64,000 bases of DNA from NCBI GenBank assembly GCA_963556145.1, contig OY744465.1, positions 7,068,001 through 7,132,000 on the forward strand. Reading direction: 5' to 3'. The notes under the pieces were generated by a model that ran no database searches, was not told where the DNA came from, and saw nothing but the letters and a program-made list of their open reading frames with translations. Each line of letters opens with the position of its first letter. Positions within the stretch are counted from its first letter, which is position 1. The DNA comes from Hygrocybe punicea (taxonomy: Eukaryota > Basidiomycota > Agaricomycetes > Agaricales > Hygrophoraceae). Made by a program: the position numbers and the translations under genes. Shown piece by piece: positions 45,688-55,755 of the stretch.

Positions 45688-47086
45688 TCACTGCGCGTCA
45701 TTATGATTACGGTCACCATTCCCCAATTGAGCCTGCTTTTGGGCCTGCCGCTTCTGCTTGATACGAGCCAGTGCACTGCCTTCAATAGGATTTCTGGACT
45801 CGGCGACCGAGTGAGGAAAGATTTGTCTATCTATGTATTAGTATGCAGACTCCAGTATCCAATGCTATTCTCACCTGTTCCACCATTCAAGAAGCGCTTG
45901 AACTTCTTCGTTCTCCTCTATATCATCCAGTAAATCCAACAGACTGTTATAAAAGTTTTCCGAGTCGGTGACGGAATCGGTGCGAGAGAATGTGTTGGTG
46001 GAGCAAAGTGCAAAGCGAACCTGCGGAAGTCATCAGTGAAGCACATTGTGATCAACCTCAAGACCTACTTGTGTAGCAATATATACTAACGAGGCTTTGG
46101 TGACGAACGTCATGCCATGGATACGTGCGTTACCAGACTTAGTTGCTCTCGGCTCATCCTCATCGACGGAGCTGGGAGAGGTGAAGACATGTTTGTAGGC
46201 CTTCAAAATCCGAAGTCAATGTCATGGTGCTGCATTAAACAATTCTGACGCACTGATACTAAGAGTTGACTTCTCAAGAGGCCGTTCCAGGGATCTTCCG
46301 GGTCATATGTGAGGTCGGCATAAAGGAAGAGAGGCCATTGATCTCCTCGCACATGCATCTCACCGCTGCGAAGCTTTTCCCTGGTCCTATAAAGTGACCG
46401 GTGAGCACAATCCAATTTCCACAATGGTTTGGAACACCTACATCGGTACAGACCAATCAACGCCAGCTGGACATAGCAATGCACCTGTTCGCTCGTGATG
46501 ATAGCCGCGATCGTTCTTGATTTTACGACTAAGAGGGGGGGTGAGAGTTTGGCCCTTGGGGGTTATCCAATCGACTATAGCACTTTTCATCCCTTTCGTA
46601 TCATCAGCTCGGGATCCATTCATTCCCTTTTGTACCTATGGAATGAAATTTACAGAGTGAACAACAAATTAATTCACATCGTCATCTTACCAGTTCAGCC
46701 ATCAACACAACCTCCTCCGGGGAGGCATTGAGCAGCCTGTCTCGAAGGCCGTGGCAAACGTTGAGTAGTTCCTGGAAGATAGCTTGCTCACGACGCTCCC
46801 TAGGTCATTGGCACCAATATTGGTTAATCCAATGGCAGATAAACGGTCATACTTAGCGGACAGTAATTCTATGTTGATTTCCTCGTTGTCGGCGACACGT
46901 TCCAAGCCATTGGTGAGAAGAACTTTGATGTTGCAGAAAGCATATACTACACGTCCAAAATGACGGCCACAATGAATGAGGGGATCGGTGAGTGTCCTGG
47001 CGATGGGAAATAAACAGGTAGACTGCAACGCTGGAAGCTGTTGGAGACATACGACTTTTTTCGAGCTCCTTGCTGTAAGGCATCAT
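45688..47086 (-). CDS. DUF6698-type protein
   Basis: Minus-strand multi-exon gene, stop TGA at 45688-45690. In order the exons give: HCGRHFGRVVYAFCNIKVLL; AIFQELLNVCHGLRDRLL and EEVVLMAEL; ADDTKGMKSAIVDWITPKGQ with PPLSRKIKNDRGYHHERTGA and LLCPAGVDW; REKLRSGEMHVRGDQWPLFL with YDPEDPWNGLLRSQLLV; an ATKSGNARIHGMTFVTKASL exon; RFALCSTNTFSRTDSVTDSE with FYNSLLDLLDD; and a basic tail (ARIKQKRQAQKQAQ). These are the conserved blocks of a large Agaricomycete family of unknown function (DUF6698 as I recall it), often multi-copy near transposons. The 5' end is uncertain: an in-frame MMPYSKELEK at 47086 is the best start, but the frame is open further upstream. No nonsense codon was seen. Confidence 0.7.
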
Positions 47087-47372
47087 CGCGGGGTCATCGT
47101 CCAGTAACTGGGGTAGATTCCCGAGACATTGTTGTAGAAGTAAAGGAAGGAGTGATGTGAAGGTCGAACTTGAACATGACGCTTTAATGCTTGCTGGGAA
47201 CGGAGTTTAAAGTTGCGCTGAGAAGTTGAAGACAATTACTAAACGCGGCAAAGGAATATCTGCGCTGCAAGAGCAAGGCTACAATGGCATTTGATGGGTT
47301 TAATATGAGCGGAGTATCAAATGTGAGAGACGTGCCTTTGTGTACCAAGCTAGTATGAGAAAGGCATGAGTC

Positions 47373-47885
47373 ATGAACCATCCCCATCGAAAACCTGCAG
47401 TGACACGAGCAATGCAACGGAAGCCCAGTGATACTTGCGCCAATTATAACTTGTTTGGCTACAACCCTGAAGGATGCCTTGCACACCTTGCGGCCCACTT
47501 TTATGGGCCTGATTGGAAGCCGGAATATCCTGTCAAGCAATTTGTTGGCAAACCTCAGCCTCCCCGTTATGGCCCTCCGGCTCCATATCAAGTGCCACAC
47601 CTTCCTCCCGGATTTCGGCCCCAGATGCCTCCAGAGTACTATGGACGCCCTTGTCCCCCATTTCTCTCACCGCCGATCCACTTCGATCCAAGCGTCTTTG
47701 GGGCATTGCGGTATGCCAAGACGGTCACTTCTTCAGCACGTGAGTACAACAAGTCAAAGATAGATATACGAAATGACTCTCTGTTCTCGGAAGATATAAA
47801 TTGCAGACGTGATTTGATTGCCAATGAGTTGGCTACCGAGGATGGGTTTGAATGGGAGACGGATTCTGATATGACCAGTAACTAA
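47373..47885 (+). CDS. Pro/Tyr-rich hypothetical protein, 170 aa
   Basis: Single open frame, ATG at 47373, TAA ending at 47885, divergent from the DUF6698 gene. The centre is Pro/Tyr/Gly-rich (PPRYGPPAPYQVPHLPPGFR), typical of a disordered segment; the tail is acidic (EDGFEWETDSDM). A GTGAGT...TTGCAG pair (47741-47806) could be an intron, but using it ends the frame at once, so the unspliced reading is preferred. No family recognised. Confidence 0.5.
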   Translation: MNHPHRKPAVTRAMQRKPSDTCANYNLFGYNPEGCLAHLAAHFYGPDWKPEYPVKQFVGKPQPPRYGPPAPYQVPHLPPGFRPQMPPEYYGRPCPPFLSPPIHFDPSVFGALRYAKTVTSSAREYNKSKIDIRNDSLFSEDINCRRDLIANELATEDGFEWETDSDMTSN

Positions 47886-48059
47886 AAAAATTGGTGTACG
47901 GTTGACTTTTTTGCGAGTCCAGAAAGGGACGCAGGGACTGTCGTACAATAGTTGCATACGGCGTAATGCATAGCGGTACGCTGTGACACAAGATTAAGAT
48001 GAGGTTAGTGGTACCAAACCGAATGCTTTGTCAATAAAACGAGCACTAGACCTGATGTT

Positions 48060-48364
48060 GAGAGTCTGGTTCCACTAGATTCGGAAGCAGGCGAACCATT
48101 ATCAAATTTCAGACTTGTGTCACTGAGTATATTTGCCGACGCCATGCTGAAAGCAATAGAGTTAGAGATGGGTTAGGCTTTGCGTTCAAGTTGAAGCACT
48201 GTATTACTCACAACATTACATCCGTCAACCAGCATTTGAGTCTCCTGAATTGTCCATTTCTTCCTTCGCTTCTTTTCTTGGCATAGTGCGGGATCGTCAC
48301 GGTCACCGTTGTTGTTGGCAATTTTTCGTATCTTGCCCCTCTTTTCAGGCATCAGACCGGACAT
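48060..48364 (-). pseudogene. Telobox-type Myb domain remnant
   Basis: Starts MSGLMPEKRGKIRKI at 48364, then RRKKWTIQETQMLVDGCN, which fits helix 1 of the single Myb repeat of telomere-repeat-binding proteins (the VDG motif of the telobox). After an intron (GTGAGTAAT...CTTTCAG) the continuation HGVGK should read HGVGNWK...IL; instead the frame is lost, and the rest of the domain (ILSDTSLKFDNGSP) appears in another frame. The remainder of the gene is missing. It would have bound telomeric or telomere-like repeats; now it looks dead. Confidence 0.55.
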
Positions 48365-48805
48365 CTTTGCAACTTGAACGTGGGACTAGATCCCAGTATC
48401 ATCTCGGAAACTCCAACCTGGAACCAATCGTGGGGAAGAAGGTAGAGCAAGGGATACACATCTCGGTTAAACGGCCGATGGAGTAGGTGTAGTTCCCAAT
48501 GACGATGATGAGGGCGGTGAATGAAAAGGTCGACGAGGACAGACAACACGTTGAGTCCTTTGGTCTGGACATGGGAGTGCTACATTGCAGATATTGTGGT
48601 TAGGAAGATGATCGCGAGCAAGGAAAAGGGATTGGGCATAACCTTTTGACTTACCATTGGCTTTGTTTGCAATGCTGAACGGACAAGGTAACAGGAGGTC
48701 GGCGAGTACTAGTGTCACTTTTCAACGCACAATTCTCTATTGTACAAGTATATTGGAAACCATACATATTGTGAAATGTTAACTATACAAGGCTAGACAA
48801 ACGTA

Positions 48806-50564
48806 TTAGCGTGCATGAGAAATCCAGCTATTTTCGAGTTGGAGGTAAAGGGCCCATAAGGCCGGATCCGACTGCTGCATGTTTACCAATATCTTCATCG
48901 CCCTCTCATATACGCCTTGGTAGTTGCGTGCTTCAAATGTTTCTGCGCTGCCGAATTTCCATCGTCGAACACAATAAACCGCCTATCGAGAAGGGAATAG
49001 AGGTCAGTATTTTATAGATAATCTCGCCGTTACTCACGTAAGCTGCCGCCAAGGCAACAGTCGGGAATGGCACGATAGGTTGTGGTAAGGAGAGTCCTTG
49101 CCAATGGTTTGTGATAGAGAATCTTTTCGTGCCGAGAAGGACTCGAGTCAGTATATCAAAAATGATGCGGCTCCCGAACGGTACACGGGGATCTGAAGGC
49201 TAGTGGTATATAAAAAATCAGAGAACGTAATACAATGAAAGCAGTGACGACGTACAAATGCGAGGGGGAAATCGAATATTTGGTCCTGGTCGAGTAAGTT
49301 GTATAGAACATCCAGTACGCCATAAGTTCCACTTTCCACGCGTGCGTAGACATGCCGAATGATGGCTTGCGTATACCACGTATGGATTTTGTTGTACTGG
49401 CTCGTTATCTAGGACAAAATGAGGTTAACAGGGGAAACACGGCAGGGGGTACTTACATGTTGTATGATTACCGCCGGAGGGTTTTCGATCGAGCCGAGGT
49501 CCAGGAGCGCCCCATTTAAGGGGTCTCGCGTGTCTACAAAATATTGAACAGCGAAGAAAATTAAACTCAAGTCACTTACAGCAAGGCGGCTGCCAATACG
49601 GACCCATTTCGCAACGTTTGAATAGGCCGCCAATGTATATCTCCTGGCGGGCATCAGATTCCTGTGCAGCTTCATCAACCCACCATGTTTGACGTGGAGC
49701 CCTGTACCGGTAGTAATGTTCACCGACGGCGCCGAGAGACCCCCATTCAGGGGAAACCTTGACAAGAAGAGCCATAGTCGAGACAGGAATTGCGGTAACG
49801 GTGGATGGTGGGTTAGGGATGGCCAGGTTGCTGTATCGCGGCTATCAGTACCAATTGTCAACTTGTATATTTAATAAAATGAGGCCACTTACTACTGTAA
49901 GCCGATAACCTAACAGAAGAAATCGGGCATGGAATTATTACATATAAGACTGAACTTACCTTTATAAAAGATATCTTGGAAGACCAGCGCTGGCAGGCCA
50001 ATCGCGATGGTTGGTGGCCCCGGAGGCGTTGCGATCGCTTGGGGCGTGGGGCTTACGGACTTCGTGTGGCGGGCAGAGGAATTGTCTTCGGAAGCGAACG
50101 CTTCAGTCCGAAACAGTTGGTCGACAACTAGGAAAGAATCCATTGGGATGTTGTCAATTATTGGGGAACCACACTTACGCGCCAATAAATCCGCCTCCGA
50201 GAGTAGTTCATCGTCTGTTTCAGGCCCGGAAAGCTACAAACAAGTTTTTCAGTGATTCAATTCATCAATCACATAACTTACCAGTGAAGCGTTGGATTTC
50301 GGGTCGCTAAGTTCTTGTAAACGTTGTACATCAGCCGGGTTCAGGTTTCCGGCCTCTTGAAGACCCTAATCCAGAATGATTAGCCTATAACATTGTACTG
50401 GTGTGGAGTTCTCACATCGAGCCATTCAGAATAGCTGAACGGCGTATGGGGATGTATCTATGTGAAGGTGAGTCAGTAACGGAGAAAGACGGCCATCTCT
50501 GTGTACTTACTGCGGCTATGTCTGACGATTGAATTGACCTAGAGGGGGTACTGGAAGACGCCAT
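48806..50564 (-). CDS. Agaricomycete-specific hypothetical protein, about 10-12 exons
   Basis: Start ATG at 50564 (MASSSTPSRSIQSSDIAA), stop TAA at 48806-48808. Short exons read in order HPHTPFSYSEWLD, EAGNLNPADVQRLQELSDP, SGPETDDELLSEADLLA, VDQLFRTEAFASEDN, a Pro-rich PPGPPTIAIGLPALVFQDIF, then PEWGSLGAVGEHYYRYRAPR with TWWVDEA, DTRDPLNGALLDLGSIENPP, QYNKIHTWYTQAIIRHVYAR, VPFGSRIIFDILTRVLLG, PQPIVPFPTVALAAAY and a C-terminal DPALWALYLQLENSW. All joins use GTAAGT/GTGAGT...AG and keep frame. The spliced product has no recognised domain; its conserved Trp-rich, helical look suggests a folded protein. No lesion was found. Confidence 0.6.
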
Positions 50565-50714
50565 TATCGGGTTCGTGTGGGCGCGAAGAGTTTTTAAGAC
50601 TTGATTGTGAAAAAAACTTATCAGTCACGGTGGCCTCTTGTCTCCAGGGTCCATACCATGTAGAAGTCGGTTGCGTTCATCCGTGGGAGCCAACAGTGAT
50701 GAGAGAACAGTACA

Positions 50715-51140
50715 TCAACGATAAGGTGCAACCTCCCAGGCTAGACAATAGCCTGGGAGAGTTGACTGTTCATTGTGAAAACTAGTCAGTAGCCGTTTCC
50801 GCCTGATGATGCTAGTGATTAACGTACCGGAACTGTTTTCGCTCCCGTGTAGGCTTCGTTGGTACCGAAAGGATTCGTTTCCTAACAGAATATCTCGTGC
50901 TCCCTCGACCTCACATGTGACCTCCTCTTCCATAGTGAACGGATACGCAATACTGTGGGCACAAACCGCAGAAATGAGGTGAGCATGATCCAGAGTGGCC
51001 AGAAAATGAAATACCCTTACAATGTAGTCAATGGCTGTGCGCTTCGTCCACCGTTCCCTAACAGAACCGCTCGTGCTCCCTCAGGCTTGAGCTCGCTTGC
51101 GAGCTTAGCGACCTCCTCTTCCACAGCGAGGATACCGTGA
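50715..51140 (-). repeat. Duplicated fragment (LLGN...EGAR block), minus-strand sense
   Basis: The segment around 50880-50945 (CCTAACAGAATATCTCGTGC...GACCTCCTCTTCCA) is repeated, with changes, at about 51055-51125 (CCTAACAGAACCGCTCGTGC...GACCTCCTCTTCCA). On the minus strand both read (M/V)EEEV....EGARxxLLGN. This could be two related exons or a local duplication of a small gene; no complete gene could be built. Confidence 0.45.
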
Positions 51141-51833
51141 TGGACACAGACCATAGGCCTGTCGGTGCGAACAATGAGCTGCCAGGGCGTCATCTACTAC
51201 TAGTTTTATGCACTATCTTAGATTCAGAAGAACCTTTGTTATATTTTTTCAACGAAGTCTCTAAGTCTTTGAGTAACATTCAAGTTACACTACACTCCAG
51301 TAAGGAACATTATACAAAGGCTTCATAAAGTAGGAACGTTGCAAACAATTATATAGCTATATCTAATAATCTATGGGGGATCGACAATGATAAGGAAAGT
51401 GGGAAAAAAACGACTACATCAGTGCCTCAGGCTATATATACCGTGTGTCTGGAGGGCGGGTTCTTGAGACATGTGATACGGGTGACTCCGAAGTTTCAGC
51501 CGGTGTTGGCCGTGTCGGGCATTAAACCTGATAGTGACGAATATTTCAGCGCTGGACACCATATTCAAGTTGCCCTACTTCTCCCTCCCTCAACGCCACT
51601 ATACCAGTTTTCAAGTTGTACATATTTCAAATTTTCCATTGTAATGAGTATCGTCACAACTTGTCATGAAACGCTGAGCCTCGACGGCCGCTCTGTAAAC
51701 CCTATTCACCATGTAAATCCCTCCTGGAGTCCTCAACGCATTGATATTCCCACAGTAAGTCGGTGCTGCCTGAGAGATGGTTATGACGTACGACTGGCTA
51801 ATCGTTTCTCCGACTGACAGTACTTCCTTAAAA

Positions 51834-52440
51834 TGGTTCCGGAGCCTCGATCTCTCGAATTCATGCGAGACCTGCTCAGATATTCGGAGCTAGCCAAAGA
51901 TCTGCGTGCCACTGAGGGGTCCATAATAAACACAAGGGCTGCTATGATTGGCCTGGAACAAAGGCTGCTTGCAGAGGGTAGCATACCACTTCGTGGCCAG
52001 ACGGGATCCCGGCCGTACAGGTGCCTTCCAGTACCCGACTCCTTTCCTTCCGGTACCCTCTTACAACTGCTAATCGCGTCGCCTTCCAACTGACTGTATT
52101 CCTCAAAATAGATCCGGGGTCTTGATCCCTCGAGTTCATACACCTGCTCCGATACTCGGAGCTAGCCCAAGATCTGCGTGTCGCCGAGGAGTCCATAATA
52201 CACACAAGGGTGGCTATGATTAACCTGGAAAAAAAGCTGCTTGCAGAGGAGCTGCGGGCTGCTAGCACACGAAGTCAGGTGGCGGAACAGGAGACCAAGA
52301 TGGTTCGCAGCCAGACAGGACCCGGGCCGTTTATGTTCCTTCCAGAACCCGACCCAAATGCCCTTCCTCCCGGTATCTTCTACACACCTGCTTCTGACTC
52401 AAAGGCAGCCCCACAGAGGATGGTTAAAGGGGTCAGGTGA
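51834..52440 (+). repeat. Tandem duplication of a coiled-coil-encoding segment
   Basis: Copy 1 (about 51834-52080) and copy 2 (about 52108-52400) share RDLLRYSELAKDLRATEGSI / LLRYSELAQDLRVAEESI, then MIGLEQRLLAE / MINLEKKLLAE and GQTGSRPYRCLPVPD / SQTGPGPFMFLPEPD. Heptad-like Leu/Ile spacing suggests a coiled coil. Copy 2 keeps a segment lost from copy 1 (AASTRSQVAEQETKMVRS). Each is open, but no full gene with start and splice sites was resolved; they may be exons of one gene beginning near 51422. Confidence 0.5.
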
Positions 52441-52695
52441 AGTGCGAAGTTGCAGGGTGGCCAGAGCTGAGATGCTTCCGAGTCCAGGCCAGAGTTTCCT
52501 CAGGTTTTGTGGTCAAATTCACTCTATGATTGTCAGGGACACTCCTTTTCCTTCGCCGTACTTCGTCATACTGTTGTAGATTATGAATGAATTGTCTCTT
52601 TTCTGTCATGGTCAGGGTTGAGGTTTTCAAATCGTGGACACGCCTTGCGACATGTATAATGGCACAAATTGAACTAAAATATGTATCCTAGGCCG

Positions 52696-55411
52696 CTAAG
52701 ACTGTAAGGGTTTAACTCGAAGCTTCCCACAAACTGCGAGACGCTCCCGGCGTGCTGTATACAATTTCTTAGCGTTGGCATCAGTACGCGACATGGCGCG
52801 GAGACACCAAAATAAGCCACAGGTATCCGTAATGATACCCTCTGATCCGAGATCATCGCCAATGATTATAATAGCGTTTTCCTTGATGCCGTCAGGGTGT
52901 ACAGGGACGAGATACCGTAAGGGAATTGATATCTCTTGTGCCACACTGCTCATCAGCTTGACACAAATTGCAGGCGGATTGCCAGTGACAGGTGTGCCCA
53001 AGGTGCATGCAATCTTGCCTTCGTATAGGCCATCCTCCCAGGAATCAGCTCTCCTGATCAACTGTGACCCCGAAATGCATACTTTGATTGATTGTCCACG
53101 CAACTGTTCTGCGGCAAGCCAATTCTCAGGAATGCCTTTACACCCAAATTATAAGCAAGTGCAGGTCGTAGCAACTTAATTGACGCACCAGGTGATAGAG
53201 AAGTTCCAGTATCTTCGGCATTCCCAGAAGCTGGCTCTGGTGTTCAAGAACGCGGGTCCCAGGCTGGACTGGTGCTACTCATCATCTCTGCGACACTCGG
53301 AAGAGGCGTGGACGGGACGGGGTGAGGAGCAGTAGTACTAATAGTTTCAGGGATACCTGCCAATGTTCTACTCCGCGATACAGGGCTGGGTGAAATATCA
53401 GCAATTGCAAGGTATAAACGAGACCTCACTAACCATAGGCCACCCAAAAAGTCCCTACCTATCATGACAACCTTGCCAGTGGCCTCCAGACGTACACCGC
53501 ACTGGTTGAGATGCTCGTTGTTATATTGTACAACCCCACGATAACCGCAATAGTGATGCTGTCCGATAACTTGTACATGCTTCCCCATCATGGCATCTGT
53601 TTCGGAAGCAGCCTCAGCTAATTCCATTGTTATTAATTCGTGAATCCAATCAGGTTTATTGGCCCTGCGTAACTTAAGATCTGGCATGGCAAAAGCCACA
53701 TTGAAGGATTGCGTGGTGACGAGGTTTAGATCAGGAGAACTAGCAGAGATATGCTGCGCCCAAATGATTTAAGCGGAATTATTTATTTAGTGGAAAGATA
53801 TCTACTTACCGTAACATCAGAAGCCGTATTTAACCTATGCAATGTGATTGTCGAGTTTGGTGCTGATATGGACAGTATATAGCCTCGGACACTGGCATCT
53901 GTGCCATGCTGCACTTGTATAAAATCTCCAGGCCGGAATGCTTTGCGAATATGGCGAGCCGGTACATCGAGGATTTGGGTTTCTTGTATGAGAGGATTAT
54001 CCTTTTGCGGCACCTCGACCTGAGCACGGTGATCATTTACATCAATGATTACACCCAAACAACCCTTCAGCTCGCCATCCAAGAATTCAACATGATCATC
54101 AGCCCGCAGGGCAGCTATACCATCTGCAATCTCCCACGCCCGAATTGCCGATTTATCGAATCCGGAGCTGGCGCCGAACAGTTGGATTTCATGGTAAACA
54201 GGGAAAACATGCGTCGTCATCAAGTCCTGGAAGGAATGCTCCCACACCAAGAGACCGTCTTTGAATTTCATCGTCCGGAACTTGAGATAACCGTCTTTCT
54301 CTTGGACAGCTTGATTTCCTCGCGTGGCACGAGCACGGTCACAGTCGAACAGAGCTGGGGATGGTCGTGAGGGCTTTCCGGCGCGCTTCCTGACTTTAAC
54401 AGTATTGGTCTTATAATTGATGCGGGGTACCAACGCCAACTGGACCCTAGATGTGAAATTATTCGTGTGCAGTACGTAGGCAAGATCCCCTCTGTATGTG
54501 CCCCGTTTGATGCGGACCCAATCACCTGCATCAATGCCGAGTTTGTTGGCCCCTAGCTCAAGGAGCTGGGCACGTTCAGAAAGCGGCACCAGGAGGATAC
54601 CTTCATGCCAACATACAATAGTGGTTATAGTTTGTAGACAGCGACGCACATCTGCAGGGGAACGTGCTTCCAGATAAATTCTTCCTGGCAAAGATTCTCG
54701 CGTGAAGGCAGCAACGACGTTAACTGAATGATTGCTATCATTCAGGAGCAATCGAGAGAGTATAGAAAATTCATAGCCACGCTAGAAGTAATAATAATCC
54801 AGACAGTGACAGCGAAAGGTGAATAACAGCTTACCTTAACAACGACACGCCAAAGGGCCAAGTCGTTGACAGACGGTTGACGAATTGCTGAAGACGCCAC
54901 ATCCTCGAGCCCCGCGAATTTGTCCATGTCCGAGTCGTAAATAGATAGAGGCTCGGAGTGCCCACTTGACCTGCGCTGTTGTATCGCATAACTAATAGGG
55001 GCCTCGTGCCACTTCAAGTTATGGTTCGGTGATAGATCCTCATTTGCGTGGTGCAAGTGTTTCCTTGAATAGCTAGCCCGACTCAAAGCCAGAGCACGGT
55101 GACTCAGAGGCTCTATTGGTCGTGACACAGGCCCAAGCTCGGAGAAGCCTGACTCCGAGTCGGACTCACAATTGCCTTCTGAGCTGTTGCTCACGAGGAA
55201 ATCTGACATTGTTATGATGATGATGATGATGATGATGATGATTGAATCCAACAGCTTCAACTGTTAACTCACCTACGATGCTTCCATCAGCTGAGTCCGA
55301 GCCCTCGCTTTCGCGATCTCTGCTCCGGGTAGCTTCTAAATCTAGGAAGATATGATTAGGTTGACCACCCTGGTCATCAGCGGGTCGCTGGGCAAAACAA
55401 GGTCGGCTCAA
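52696..55411 (-). CDS. SPT5-like NGN/KOW protein, with one in-frame TGA
   Basis: Minus-strand, multi-exon; start ATG at 55411, exon 1 to 55273, exon 2 from 55202. The N-terminus FLDLEA...DSADGS and a long acidic/Ser segment match Agaricomycete SPT5-like proteins. An NGN-like region (AAFTRESLPGRIYLEARSPA, HEGILLVPLSERAQL) is followed by KOW motifs: IDAGDWVRIKRGTYRGDLAY, ADDHVEFLDGELKGCLGVII, FRPGDFIQVQHGTDASVRGY and GKHVQVIGQHHYCGYRGVVQ. A Pro-rich linker leads to a C-terminal domain ending at 52696. SPT5 with SPT4 controls RNA polymerase II elongation; divergent paralogues are common in mushrooms and their role is unknown. A TGA at 53244-53246 follows AWDPRS, and the frame continues TPEPASGNA, so full-length product would need readthrough or this copy is dying. 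Confidence 0.7.
55211..55242. repeat. (ATG)n microsatellite in an SPT5-like intron
   Basis: About nine ATG/ATT triplets in the first intron of the minus-strand SPT5-like gene, which inflate an apparent poly-His reading frame. It is intronic by the splice sites at 55272 and 55203. Confidence 0.75.
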
Positions 55412-55755
55412 TTTATCACCTGGGAGTCCTAGAACTTTTGGAGCCTAAGGAAATCACTCACCTGGTAGTGTACCTTACAAGTTTTCCTACTTGAAGTCAT
55501 AGTTCAAGTTGAAGTCCGACTAGTAGTCACGGTAGTAGTGAGTCACGAGGAATCGTGCGAACTTGAAACCCGCCCTCCAGACTCAGAGTTTACATTTGTA
55601 ATCAGTTCCAGTTCACTCTTTTTTCCCGACTTTCCAGTTCTGAAAGAATTTCACAAGTGTTTTCTAAAGTTATCTACTAGTAGAGAGTTGTCCAGATACT
55701 CTGACAACCTGAACTTGACTAAATATTCTTGACTCTTCAAATCTGTTTCACAAAT

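Noticed and set aside
55166..55411. Poly-His protein suggested by a run of His codons
   Set aside because: The His run is an ATG microsatellite read antisense, and it falls in an intron of the SPT5-like gene.
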